This document shows positions 1 through 9,061 of a stretch of 64,000 nucleotides of DNA, one piece after another. The notes beneath the pieces are model-generated. The model ran no database searches. It had not been told where the DNA came from and saw nothing but the letters and a program-made list of their open reading frames with translations. Every line of letters begins with the position of its first letter. The first letter of the stretch is position 1. Made by a program: the position numbers and the translations under genes. Source of the DNA: Robertmurraya sp047302285 (GTDB lineage: Bacteria; Bacillota; Bacilli; Bacillales; Cytobacillaceae); the NCBI RefSeq assembly GCF_047302285.1, contig NZ_CP154845.1, forward strand, positions 3,968,001 through 4,032,000, read 5' to 3'.

Positions 1-180
1 AAAAGCATTTCTATAATCGTTAAACATCATATCCTTGCATCTATATGACACCTCAAAATATGCATTAGCCTCGTTCAAGCACTTATCAGCCCAATTTGAA
101 TAATCTTCATCTGATTTCAAATCTGTAATAGGATTTTTATCCATTTTCAAATATGCTATCGAACGATTTTTATCTACCAT
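1..180 (-). CDS. Hypothetical protein, N-terminal part only
   Basis: An open frame runs off the left edge of the window; 60 codons are visible from an ATG preceded by a GGGGATGGGGATTC purine-rich ribosome site. The visible residues begin MVDKNRSIAYLKMD and are mostly polar and helical-looking, with no recognisable motif. It lies downstream of the defence cassette in the same direction, but a terminator-like hairpin separates them, so it is probably transcribed on its own. I do not recognise the family; it may be another cargo gene of the mobile element. Confidence 0.55.
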   Translation of the reverse strand, partial: MVDKNRSIAYLKMDKNPITDLKSDEDYSNWADKCLNEANAYFEVSYRCKDMMFNDYRNAF

Positions 181-253
181 AAGAATCCCCATCCCCAAGC
201 TTTTATGGTACAACAGCGTAAACAAAATATGTTATTTAATATTTCTACAAAAA

Positions 254-285
254 AAGATCAAATCCCTTCAAAGAGATTTGATCTT
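254..285. terminator. Perfect 11-bp hairpin
   Basis: AAGATCAAATC pairs perfectly with GATTTGATCTT around a 10-nt loop. An A-rich tract lies on the left and AT-rich sequence on the right, so it could end transcription leftwards (minus strand). It sits about 70 bp before the start of the partial gene at the window edge. Confidence 0.4.
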
Positions 286-381
286 AATAATTGATAATTT
301 AGCTCCCTTTAATGATAACATCATATATAATTTCATAAATGTTGGATAAATATTAAGTATAAGCACCCGACACATACTAAA

Positions 382-417
382 AATAAACCTTCCTCCACAC
401 AGTAAAGAAGGTTTATT
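382..417 (-). terminator. Intrinsic terminator of the defence cassette
   Basis: AATAAACCTTC pairs with GAAGGTTTATT (11 bp) and on the minus strand the stem is followed by a T-rich tract. It is the first strong hairpin after the stop of the ATPase-DUF4435 gene and probably ends the three-gene defence operon. Confidence 0.6.
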
Positions 418-575
418 TGCATGTTTATTAAATTACAATTAATTAGCAGAATTATTTTTGTTCCTGGCACATAACTCAGTAGAGCTTTGATTTACGCACC
501 AATTCACATAGAAATACTCAAATTTTCGTAAATAATCGGTATCTTGATTGAATACGAATATAATAAACGTTCCTT

Positions 576-2195
576 TTATACACTAAATCTTATATATGTT
601 TTAAATGCAGTTTTTAATTCGTTACTTGTTTCACCTCCAATGCTTAAAAGCCGAAGTACATAATCAATATAATAATCTTTTTTCCATCCAAAGGTATTTG
701 GTAACTGAGTATATGGTAACAATCCCTTATTATTAATAACTCTTAAAGCCCCTAAATAATCCCTTTGTTCTATGATCTTATTTAACTCTTGCATACACTC
801 GTTATAAATATAATCAACATTAACTGAGGTATTAATCGAAGTCAGGTTAGCTTTGTAGTCTTCAAGTGAATTAACTTTATTGTTCATTAATCTATAAACT
901 TCATTTTGACATTTTTGCTTACTGAATAGTAATGCCTGCGACTCTAATTCTCTATTTAAAAAATCAAAAGTCTTCTCTTTAATAAAATTTAGAATACTTT
1001 CATATCCTTCTTTATTTTGCTTTATACAGATTATCTGTATTACTTCTGGAAGTAAGAATAAATTCTCTATTTCTGCAACATCAGGGGCGAATATATTGCT
1101 AGCGTTTAGAGATTGTATTTCTTCATCGGTTCTTCTGTCTCTATCAATTAACCCTTTCACTTCGGCATAATGGATTCCACTTAAGTTTTGATAAGCTTTG
1201 GTATAATGAATAACACTATTACAATTGTCTACTGGAATTATGTTATATTCTGTGAATAACATTGCATATAATTTTCTATCAATACTTTTATCAGGAGTAC
1301 CTTCAACAAGCAGTACTTTTTGTCTATTTCCAAGTATCTCCAGCATTAAATTATCGGAAGCATATACATTTTCAATTAGTTCATAATCCCATTGCAAATT
1401 ACTTTTTAAACCTTTTGCCCATACAATTTGCGCATTTATCCTAGAACTAGAAAACTCTAAACTATGCGTAATATATATAAATGTACAATCCTGCCTAGCA
1501 TTTTCAATTGCGTTCCATAATCTTATTAAGACTGACTTATGTAGATGATTTTCTGGTTCATCAATAATTATTAAACTGTTTTGCGGGACACATAATGCTT
1601 CTCCAATATAATAAAAAATTGCTCTTTCACCATCACTCATCTCATTACCATTATAATATTGCTTATCCGTATTACTCGGATCACTATCAAATACTTCTAT
1701 TTTACCTGCACCTATTTTCAGTTCTCGATGAGTAATGACATCTTCCCAAATTTTTTTGATTTTTTCTAACCTAGTTTCATTATCAAAATCTTTATTGCCT
1801 CCTTTATGACTTTCTCTATATTCTATGCTCTTTTGATAGTTTTCTGTCATAAGGTATTCCATTAGTATTTCAAAGTCATTTAGCAAGTGAGTCTCAGGTT
1901 TATTTCCCCACCGATTATTTCTCTTCCCGAAATTTTTTAACCATTGTTTATCATTATGTGTTCCCCCATATAGGAACTTCTCTTTAGCTAATTCGATTTC
2001 AGTTGGACTAACTATGGAAGGCATATTTAACGATTTTTGTGCTGAAATTCTATGAATTTGAATATCAGGATTATTTTCCTCAATCCAAACACTCATTCTT
2101 GTCTTACCCGAACCATTAGCACCAATTAGTACAATTGATTGCTTGTCCTCTATATACTTTTCTTCACCGTTAATGTTTGGTAACTTTATTTTCAT
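576..2195 (-). CDS. AAA ATPase fused to DUF4435/TOPRIM-like domain (merged PARIS-like anti-phage protein)
   Basis: The N-terminal half is an ABC/SMC-like AAA ATPase. Walker A is GANGSGKT (residues 25-32), the signature is MSDGE (186-190), Walker B is IIIDEP (209-214) and the switch histidine is in YITHS (244). The C-terminal half carries TOPRIM-type acidic motifs: VEGTPDKS (about 297), LIDRDRR (about 350) and AEIENLFL (about 375), the arrangement of DUF4435. PARIS consists of an ATPase (AriA) and a DUF4435 nuclease (AriB), and single-chain versions are known, so this 539-residue protein fits a merged PARIS. It lies 54 bp after the GajB-like gene on the same strand. Whether it works alone or with that pair is inferred only. 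The ribosome site (AAAGGAAAATGG) is weak and distant. Confidence 0.75.
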   Translation of the reverse strand: MKIKLPNINGEEKYIEDKQSIVLIGANGSGKTRMSVWIEENNPDIQIHRISAQKSLNMPSIVSPTEIELAKEKFLYGGTHNDKQWLKNFGKRNNRWGNKPETHLLNDFEILMEYLMTENYQKSIEYRESHKGGNKDFDNETRLEKIKKIWEDVITHRELKIGAGKIEVFDSDPSNTDKQYYNGNEMSDGERAIFYYIGEALCVPQNSLIIIDEPENHLHKSVLIRLWNAIENARQDCTFIYITHSLEFSSSRINAQIVWAKGLKSNLQWDYELIENVYASDNLMLEILGNRQKVLLVEGTPDKSIDRKLYAMLFTEYNIIPVDNCNSVIHYTKAYQNLSGIHYAEVKGLIDRDRRTDEEIQSLNASNIFAPDVAEIENLFLLPEVIQIICIKQNKEGYESILNFIKEKTFDFLNRELESQALLFSKQKCQNEVYRLMNNKVNSLEDYKANLTSINTSVNVDYIYNECMQELNKIIEQRDYLGALRVINNKGLLPYTQLPNTFGWKKDYYIDYVLRLLSIGGETSNELKTAFKTYIRFSV

Positions 2196-2249
2196 AAATG
2201 TTTTTCCATTTTCCTTTCAATTTAATTTGTTAATGCTAGGTAACAAAAT

Positions 2250-3995
2250 TCAAACTAATTCAGGAATTTTAGATAAGTCTTCCACTTTGATTTTATATTT
2301 CTCTTCTATTAACTTTTGATGTTTCTTTATCAATTTAGGAAACACAATGAACAATCGACTTTCCGCTCTGCTCAATCCAACATAATAAATCCTGTGTTCC
2401 TCATCATTTTCTAAATCTGGATTGATTAGAAAATCCAACGAATTAGGGATTAATAAAACATTTTCAAATTCGTCGCCTTTTGCTTTATGAATAGTACGAT
2501 GATCACTAATGTCCTCTTTGAAATTTATGCATATTGAGAGATGTTTGTATGAATTAGTATTATAAAAATCTTTAGCTGCACCAGCTTTGAAACCAGCCAT
2601 TGAAATATGAGTTTTCAGAATATTATAAAACTCCATAATCGCTTTTGATTCATAGTTACTATACTCGCTTAACAACATCTGAAGTAACGCTATAGATTTG
2701 TTAACTTGATCTTTCTCGGATAACCCAATGAAAAGTGCTTTCATTTTTTCTAATGCATTCTTATAATCACCTATTCGCGCAAATTCCACTGACTCTATAG
2801 AATTGATTATTATTCTTGGTCTATCCGGATTACTATCAGATTCTTGAAATTTAATTAAAAGTTTAGAATCCAGCCCATTTAAAGAAACCATTGACTTCAT
2901 TGAATTAGCTCTAGAATTATCTCTAGAAAGCGTATGGATGACAGTATTTTCTCCATACAAATCCTTAATTCTTTTATAAGCGTCTATAGTATCCCCAATA
3001 AATAATATAGGCACATCCTCATCAACATTTTTATATTTTTCTTGCACAATGTCATTTCGAACAATATTTAGTAAATCAATGATTTGATTTGAACTACGCC
3101 TATTTTCGAGAATCCGATATTCTGCCATGTTTCCTAATCGGAAGTTAGTGAATTCTTCTATATTCGCACCTTGAAAGGCATAAATAGACTGCGCCGGATC
3201 ACCTATAACACCAACAATAGTTTCTTCTTCCGCTATTAACTTTACTATCCTTGATTGTATAGGATTTGTATCTTGAACTTCATCTAAGAAAAAGTATGGA
3301 AATTTCGCTCTTAAAACTTTTAATATAAACGGATTTCTTGTAATTAACACATAACTAAAGAACAAAACATCATCGTGATCAATCTTACCTCTTGCCCAGC
3401 TCAACTTTTTATAGCTTATTAAATCATCTTCTAAGATTTCCGCTACTTTGCTAATAAAACCAGCCTTGTCTTTCTTACCAACTAATTTTAAATGTCCATC
3501 AGAATCAAACTTATACTCTAAATTTGAAAGCCACACCCACAAAGAATTTTTCTTATCCTCTATAAATTGTAACTGTTTTACCGAATTTGGATGCTTCAAG
3601 TCCGTTTTACGGCTATGGTTTTCTAACCAATTTTCAACAGTAGCGCGTCGAGGTAATACGGTATCATGTCCATTAATCTTTTCTATATTCACTTCAAATT
3701 CATCAGCAATTAAAAATAAATATGGCTTAATAACATGCTTATACAAAAAACTATGAATTGTTGATACTTCTACTCTATTGGCCATATTAGTACCAAGCCT
3801 TTTAAAAATCGTTTCAACTGCGATGTTTGTATATGTAATACAAGCTATTTTACGGGTCTTTTCTAATCGCAACGAATTTTTAACTGTATTTTTCATATGG
3901 TTAACTAGCCAATGTGTTTTTCCTGCACCTGGGCCGGCTGTAACTTTAAAATGTTGTTCTACCTGAATATGATCGCTAGATGAAATAGTAATCAA
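2250..3995 (-). CDS. gajB: UvrD/Rep-family helicase, GajB-like (Gabija)
   Basis: Superfamily 1 helicase of 581 residues with motifs in order. Walker A is GPGAGKT (21-27), the DEXX box lies in LDEVQDTNP, motif III is GDPAQSIYAFQGA, motif V is TIHKAKGDEFENV and motif VI is YYVGLSRAESRLF. Its start overlaps the stop of the upstream OLD nuclease gene by 4 bp, so the two are translationally coupled, which is the GajA-GajB arrangement of Gabija. GajB is thought to sense nucleic-acid termini and stimulate GajA. The chain is somewhat longer than the roughly 500 residues of the reference GajB. A housekeeping UvrD or PcrA is unlikely because those exceed 700 residues. Confidence 0.8.
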   Translation of the reverse strand: MITISSSDHIQVEQHFKVTAGPGAGKTHWLVNHMKNTVKNSLRLEKTRKIACITYTNIAVETIFKRLGTNMANRVEVSTIHSFLYKHVIKPYLFLIADEFEVNIEKINGHDTVLPRRATVENWLENHSRKTDLKHPNSVKQLQFIEDKKNSLWVWLSNLEYKFDSDGHLKLVGKKDKAGFISKVAEILEDDLISYKKLSWARGKIDHDDVLFFSYVLITRNPFILKVLRAKFPYFFLDEVQDTNPIQSRIVKLIAEEETIVGVIGDPAQSIYAFQGANIEEFTNFRLGNMAEYRILENRRSSNQIIDLLNIVRNDIVQEKYKNVDEDVPILFIGDTIDAYKRIKDLYGENTVIHTLSRDNSRANSMKSMVSLNGLDSKLLIKFQESDSNPDRPRIIINSIESVEFARIGDYKNALEKMKALFIGLSEKDQVNKSIALLQMLLSEYSNYESKAIMEFYNILKTHISMAGFKAGAAKDFYNTNSYKHLSICINFKEDISDHRTIHKAKGDEFENVLLIPNSLDFLINPDLENDEEHRIYYVGLSRAESRLFIVFPKLIKKHQKLIEEKYKIKVEDLSKIPELV

Positions 3996-6040
3996 TTTTC
4001 ACACACCCATTCTATAGCGTCTTTAATATAGTCCGGTACAACAAAATCTACATAAGCTTCCGTACCTCGTTTAGTTAAATTCTCTTGCAAAACATGGGCT
4101 AATTCCAAAGCATTAACTCCTTTACCAACTGAATTTAAATATCTAGCTGCTATTAGTGCAATCTTTTTAGCATCATCTGTCCAATTTAAATCCTCGTGTC
4201 CTAAAGCACTTATAATTCTAATGTTTTCTTTTGAATTACTTAATCGACTATAAAATTCGTCAATTTCTTTTCCTTCCTTAAATAACTTCATCAAACCTTT
4301 TATTTCTTCCTTATTTGACATTGAATCAGTTACTAATTCTTCAAGTGTTGGGTTGAAACATGCTAGATCGTATTCAAGGGTTTTACCCTGCACTTCATCT
4401 TGTGAATAGAATTTTATATTATGTGAACAATCTAATTCTTGCTGATTAATTTTATATTCGTATTTTGCAGGCTCTATATTCATCTCAAATGGATAGCATT
4501 TTTTATAGGATGCACCTTCACTAGAAAATTCTTTTCTTACCGGATCCCTATCAGTAATACAAACTACTTTTCTATTAATTGCAGCTGAATTATTAGTGTT
4601 AAATAGATTTAAGAAATGATCAAAGTATTTTCCGCCTACATTTATTACTGCAACATGATTATCCTCTAAGGACTTCCCTACATATTCAGCAAAAATAGAC
4701 ATTAATAATTGCTCCGCTAATCCTTCTACTAAAATAAGTTTTTCTGCAAAAAGCATATTAGATTTAGTCGCATCTAAAAATCTTTGTACATACTTTTTAC
4801 TTTCTTCGTTACCTTCAAAAACTTTTCCAGGATAACTAACATGTGTTTCATTATTAGCTTTATATAAACAAATTAGTTCGTCTAAACCTAATGCTCCCGT
4901 TATATGAGTTGAATGGGTTGTTACGAATAATTGACGTACCTTTTTATCTTTTAAATTTTGCTTTAAAAAATTTAGTAGCTGCCTTTGCATTGATGGATGT
5001 AAATGCGCTTCTGGTTCTTCTATTACAAGCATCGGAAAGACTTTTGCATTACTACCTAAATAAGTTTCGCTCGCATTAACTTGCATTTTTGCTAATAATA
5101 AAGACATGAAAATCAAATTATTATAGCCAAGACCATTATGTGTTATAGGCAATTGAATTCCCGTTTGATACTCTACAATTAATTTTAGTGCTGAATAAAG
5201 TTCAATATCTGTAATACTACCTGCAAAATTCGGCTCTGCATTATCGAAAGATGCACCTATATCTTTTGAATAAGATAATATCTGTTTCTTCCCTTCCAAC
5301 ATCCTAATATTCAATGAGTCCATTAGAGTCTTCGCTTGATTTTCAAATTCCATTTTTTTTTCTTTAATTTGTCGTTCTTTATCACCATCATCTAATCTCT
5401 CATTAGATTTAATATCAAAGTCCATAAAGAAATCCAAGACGTTTTTTAATAGCGTATTTTTACCACTAAACATGTCCCTTTCAACATCCCTAATGGCATC
5501 TAAAAACTGAAAGTCGAACTTCTTTAAATACTCGCCATCTACTGTAATTTGATTTTCTAAATTACCACCATAAATTTTGTATGTATATAAACGTAAAAAG
5601 TTTCTATCGATAATTTCCCATGCTTCTGTTATGGCTGTTGCGGAAGATAACATTCTTCTATAATCTTCATGGTATTTAAAAGGCAGACAAAATTCATAAT
5701 GTAATTTTGCTTCGTATGGCTCTTCTAACTCAGTTAGCCATTGACTAACAATAACTAAATCGTCTCCCATTAAATCTTCATTGTTTTCTTGGCTAAGTGT
5801 TATTGAAATACTTACGCTTGGAGGCTGTACTTTTAATTCCTCTAATGAAATAGCTTTATTGAAGTCATCGATAGACAAATTCTTTCTTACAGATGAACTA
5901 AAAATTAATGCCATCGCTCTCAATAAATTGGATTTCCCAGCATTATTGTGGCCAATGATTACATTGACACCCTCGTTAAATTCAATTTGATTGGATTTGA
6001 AATTCTTATAATTATTTATTTCTATTTTTGAAATGAACAC
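3992..6040 (-). CDS. gajA: OLD-family ATP-dependent endonuclease, GajA-like (Gabija)
   Basis: The N-terminal SMC-like ATPase has Walker A GHNNAGKSN (30-38), a Walker B region EEPEAHLHP and a switch histidine in TTHSTHIT. The C-terminal TOPRIM nuclease domain shows LILVEGLAEQ followed by VCITDRDPVRK, the acidic metal-binding residues of OLD nucleases. The 682 residues exceed the roughly 580 of the reference GajA, so the family match is clear but the subfamily is not. It is the first gene of the leftward cassette and overlaps the helicase gene by 4 bp. Gabija complexes degrade phage DNA, with activity restrained by nucleotides. About 1.5 kb of gene-free DNA lies upstream, so the promoter is probably just right of its start. 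Confidence 0.82.
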   Translation of the reverse strand: MFISKIEINNYKNFKSNQIEFNEGVNVIIGHNNAGKSNLLRAMALIFSSSVRKNLSIDDFNKAISLEELKVQPPSVSISITLSQENNEDLMGDDLVIVSQWLTELEEPYEAKLHYEFCLPFKYHEDYRRMLSSATAITEAWEIIDRNFLRLYTYKIYGGNLENQITVDGEYLKKFDFQFLDAIRDVERDMFSGKNTLLKNVLDFFMDFDIKSNERLDDGDKERQIKEKKMEFENQAKTLMDSLNIRMLEGKKQILSYSKDIGASFDNAEPNFAGSITDIELYSALKLIVEYQTGIQLPITHNGLGYNNLIFMSLLLAKMQVNASETYLGSNAKVFPMLVIEEPEAHLHPSMQRQLLNFLKQNLKDKKVRQLFVTTHSTHITGALGLDELICLYKANNETHVSYPGKVFEGNEESKKYVQRFLDATKSNMLFAEKLILVEGLAEQLLMSIFAEYVGKSLEDNHVAVINVGGKYFDHFLNLFNTNNSAAINRKVVCITDRDPVRKEFSSEGASYKKCYPFEMNIEPAKYEYKINQQELDCSHNIKFYSQDEVQGKTLEYDLACFNPTLEELVTDSMSNKEEIKGLMKLFKEGKEIDEFYSRLSNSKENIRIISALGHEDLNWTDDAKKIALIAARYLNSVGKGVNALELAHVLQENLTKRGTEAYVDFVVPDYIKDAIEWVCEN

Positions 6041-7129
6041 TCTTTCTAATCCCCTTTAATATAAGTAGTTTTCAACTGAATTTAGTAGCTAACTAATAAA
6101 TAAATTACACTATAGTTAAATTATAGCTTGTATTAAAAATAAATACATTTTTTTACATAAAATATTGAAATATTATTTTTACAAATTATACGTCCTTTAA
6201 TCACTAAAGAAGAATTCCATAAGAAAACATATATTTGCGTCTAGTAAAAAAAACTCTGGTGAAACTGAAACAACGGTAGAATACGGAAAAAATTCTAGAG
6301 CAAGAATGGTTACTAATATTTCGCTATATAACAGTCAGTTACTCCTTGTACTACTCTTATAATGTTATTAGAGGCTTTTATTGGTCACTATTATCAGTGT
6401 AACAAAGGCCGCTAATTAATAATTGCTTAGAATCCTTTTTATTTCTTTTCATTTCAATAATCCAGCTTTTCATTTATCAACTGTTTCTTCTTATCCTTTT
6501 ACAGACAGTTACTTTTCATAGTAACTAATAGTAGATTACCTAACGGATACCTACCCTTCTGTATTCACCTCAATAAATAGAAGTTGCATCTTCTTCTGAA
6601 TTACCTAGAGTAGTCCAGCTCTTTTTTCGTTGCTTTATTGAGTCATAAAATAGATTGTCCGCCTTGAATTGTTTAAAAAGAGCGGTTCTCTTTACACTGG
6701 TAAAAATAAATTTCAAATAACCCTTCCTCACTTATTCGAATAAGAAAAAGTTGGTGTTAATCTATAAATATAACTACTTTTTATTTACTTTTATGTTTTG
6801 TTTAACAATTCCTAAGGTTCTTTTGGAACCACTTCATTTACAAAAAATCGCTATCTTTAAAATTTAACAATACATCTTTCATGGGAAAATCAAGGCATAA
6901 GGTTGCCAGGTTTCTTCACCAAAAATCCCCGAACAAATTCTAACAATCCATTTTTTGGTTTATATACTAATTTCGATTTACTGAATAAAATAGTCCGCTA
7001 CTATTTATTCAGCTTAGTAATTAGCGGTTCATATAGATTGGAAATCCATCCACAGATCGTGCCGTTGCCTAACTCAGTGGTGGTCTAGTGCAAATAGCCG
7101 TTGCTGCGCATTAGTTACAAATCCTCTAT
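6041..7129. other. Gene-free AT-rich stretch between defence genes and integrase block
   Basis: No convincing reading frame is present on either strand; short open frames have no ribosome site and no recognisable protein. The first 100 bp must contain the leftward promoter of the gajA-like gene. The only clear structures are the nested hairpins near 7000. A loop-like motif TTACCTAGAGTAGT near 6601 resembles the loop shared by the three stem-loops further right but lacks a stem. Confidence 0.5.
6981..7027. other. Two mutually exclusive hairpins
   Basis: CTGAATAAAATAGT pairs with ACTATTTATTCAG (one bulged A). The loop and right arm of that hairpin can instead form CCGCTA/TAGCGG with the following sequence. 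Such competing stems are typical of RNA switches or element termini. There is no T-run, so it is not a simple terminator. Confidence 0.4.
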
Positions 7130-7136
7130 CTCAATC

Positions 7137-7546
7137 TTAGCTTGGAGATAAAAAAATGATGGTAACACATCTAAAAATGTAAGAAGCTAATCTTCTGGGC
7201 GATAAGAAAAATCGTCAAGTGCTTATGCGACTGCCCTGGCAGGTACGTTTTAACTTTGTTTTGTGAATTGTCTACGGACAAAAAACTCACTTTTCATCTT
7301 GGGTTTGAGATGAAGCCTGTGGAATACAGGTACAAGTGAGCTGCACCCACCACCTAGGTGACAAGTGAAGAACTTGTAGTGTGCAACCAAAGAACCCAAC
7401 TTTTCTAAAGTCTTTCTTTTATACCATATAGACAGTCTATTTAACTGTACGCAGAAACCCCTTTTTTTAGCTTTTCTGAAGGGAACTGCATATAAATTTT
7501 ATAAAGATCAGACTTTTTCGAAGTAGGCGAAGTCTGTCTTTTTTTG
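7137..7546 (+). ncRNA. Candidate structured RNA / leader upstream of the integrase
   Basis: A chain of clean local helices ends in an intrinsic terminator just before the tyrosine recombinase. Helices seen: TTAGCTT/AAGCTAA (7137-7190), GGCGAT/ATCGTC (7198-7216), TTGTC-TACG-GACAA with a UNCG-type tetraloop (7268-7281) extended by GTGA/TCAC, TTCATCT/AGATGAA (7293-7314), CCTGT/ACAGG (7316-7330), TGCAC/GTGCA (7342-7385) enclosing ACAAGT/ACTTGT (7361-7377). The TGGGTT loop at 7300-7305 can pair with AACCCA at 7393-7398, giving a pseudoknot. There is no protein-coding frame. It is either an independent RNA or an attenuating leader of the integrase gene. I do not recognise a known RNA family. Confidence 0.55.
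7509..7546 (+). terminator. Intrinsic terminator ahead of the integrase gene
   Basis: CAGACTT pairs with AAGTCTG and is followed by a long T tract. It lies about 30 bp before the integrase start on the same strand, so transcripts of the structured region would stop here unless read through. This fits attenuation or a separate RNA. Confidence 0.7.
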
Positions 7547-7576
7547 TTTTTCATTTTTTAGAAAGGAATGTTGCAA

Positions 7577-8557
7577 ATGCAGTACAAACGAGGATGGATT
7601 AAATCAGATGATGAAATCCGGGAATACGCAAATAATGATATTGAATTAAGCAACAAAGGAGCATATATCAATTTAATGACGCAATTAAATAAATTAGCAA
7701 GGCATAGCAAAGGTATAAGTGTGCATAAATCAATGCCGCAATATTATCATCATATGCACTTATTTTGTTTATTTCTTGCTGACTATTTTAACTTAAAGAC
7801 GTTAGCGAATATTCATGATAAACATATCGTTCAATATGTGATTGAACGACAAGATGAAGGTAAATCAGCTTCGACAATTAAAAACGATTTAGCTGCAATA
7901 CGATATTTTCACGATCAGATTCCAACTTCACGCTATCGAATCAGTAGCAATCAAAAATTAAAAGAAAAGTATCCAGAATTTGAACTAGATAGAAGACGGT
8001 TTGGTGGAGTAAATCGCCGCGCAACAGAATTTGAATATCAGGCTTTGGTTTCACTTGCTTCTAAATCCAATAATCCAAAGCTAGTTATTATTATTCAACT
8101 GGCTCGTGAATTAGGATTACGAGTACATGAAGCAGTTAAAATAGATCGAGCTGCTGCGGAAAAGGCTTTAAGAACCGGTTATCTAACGGTGAAAGGTAAA
8201 GGTGGATTAGTTCGTGATGTACCTGTTCAGCCAATCGCTATTACGCTTTTAAAATCTGCCATGGAACAAGTCGATCGAGGGGAAAAACTCTTTGTTCCTC
8301 TCCATCTAAAAACACATCAAGTAATTCAGCAAGCGCAAGATTTTGTTCGCAATAATCGTGACAGAATAGCAGATCCCTTTAGTGGTCGTCCAGAGGGCGT
8401 GAAGGTAACAATGCATAGCTTCAGACATGCATATGCAAAAGAACAGTATGAAAGTTTTATTGCACAAGGATTCGAGCCAGATGCCGCGAAACGCAAGGTT
8501 TCAAAGTTGATTGGACATCACCGCGCTGATGTAACAGATATCTATTTAGCGGATTAA
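7577..8557 (+). CDS. Tyrosine-type site-specific recombinase/integrase
   Basis: A protein of 326 residues with a phage-integrase catalytic domain. The first catalytic arginine lies in ARELGLRVHEAVK, the H-x-x-R box is HSFRHAYAKE, and the second histidine and nucleophilic tyrosine lie in LIGHHRADVTDIYLAD. The N-terminal half resembles a SAM-like core-binding domain (VIERQDEGKSASTIKNDLAA). The second ATG was chosen because GGA lies 9 bp upstream of it, whereas the first ATG abuts the ribosome site. It probably mobilises DNA in this element. The structured leader and terminator directly upstream suggest regulated expression. Unlike XerC/XerD, it is followed by a small protein gene and a set of stem-loops. 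Confidence 0.85.
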   Translation: MQYKRGWIKSDDEIREYANNDIELSNKGAYINLMTQLNKLARHSKGISVHKSMPQYYHHMHLFCLFLADYFNLKTLANIHDKHIVQYVIERQDEGKSASTIKNDLAAIRYFHDQIPTSRYRISSNQKLKEKYPEFELDRRRFGGVNRRATEFEYQALVSLASKSNNPKLVIIIQLARELGLRVHEAVKIDRAAAEKALRTGYLTVKGKGGLVRDVPVQPIAITLLKSAMEQVDRGEKLFVPLHLKTHQVIQQAQDFVRNNRDRIADPFSGRPEGVKVTMHSFRHAYAKEQYESFIAQGFEPDAAKRKVSKLIGHHRADVTDIYLAD

Positions 8558-8630
8558 TGAAAAATTAATCAACACTTCTAGTAATACAAAATTTCGCAGA
8601 TATAATGATTTACGAATGTGAGGTGATATG

Positions 8631-9044
8631 ATGAATTTAGAACAGGCACTAAAAAGAATCGAAGAACTTAATGGTGAATTAAAACAATCTACTTTAAATT
8701 TTAAAAAGGAAAAGGACCGGCTAATTGGATTGGTTGCTTCTTGGAAAAGAAAAGTCGAAAACAAAGGATTAAGACGTGAATCACTTCGTGAAGGTTATAA
8801 TGCAACAACAGGTATGCATTATAAAACCTATGAAATTGCATTACCGGGAGATTTAGCTATTACAGCCGTCTTAGACTATTTGAAAGAAAAAGAACTTCCT
8901 CATTTATATCCATATACTTTCCGAAAACTTGATTTTATGCCAAAGAAGAAAACTTGGATTTATGAAGTCGAACTAGATTTAGAATATGACATTCGATTAG
9001 AGGAAGAATTTTTAAGAAAGTATTATGAAAACAATCCCTATTAA
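8631..9044 (+). CDS. Hypothetical protein with N-terminal coiled coil, linked to integrase
   Basis: A charged protein of 137 residues. Residues 1-45 form a probable coiled coil (LEQALKRIEELNGELKQ), and the rest is mixed with a C-terminal acidic strand region (WIYEVELDLEYDIRLEEEF). It has no cysteines, signal peptide or membrane segment. The ribosome site GAGGTG lies 5 bp before the chosen ATG; an ATG one codon upstream is also possible. It follows the integrase by about 75 bp on the same strand, so it may be an accessory factor such as a directionality or DNA-binding protein. That role is inferred from position only. Confidence 0.65.
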   Translation: MNLEQALKRIEELNGELKQSTLNFKKEKDRLIGLVASWKRKVENKGLRRESLREGYNATTGMHYKTYEIALPGDLAITAVLDYLKEKELPHLYPYTFRKLDFMPKKKTWIYEVELDLEYDIRLEEEFLRKYYENNPY

Positions 9045-9061
9045 TTAGTTTTTTCTTATAT

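Noticed and set aside
6903..7088. 61-codon frame in the gene-free stretch
   Set aside because: No ribosome site; the sequence is explained by competing hairpins and AT-rich DNA.
7137..7546. Considered as a T-box, group II intron or IS605 omega RNA
   Set aside because: No T-box AGGGTGGNACCGCG motif, no reverse transcriptase or domain V, and no TnpB gene nearby.
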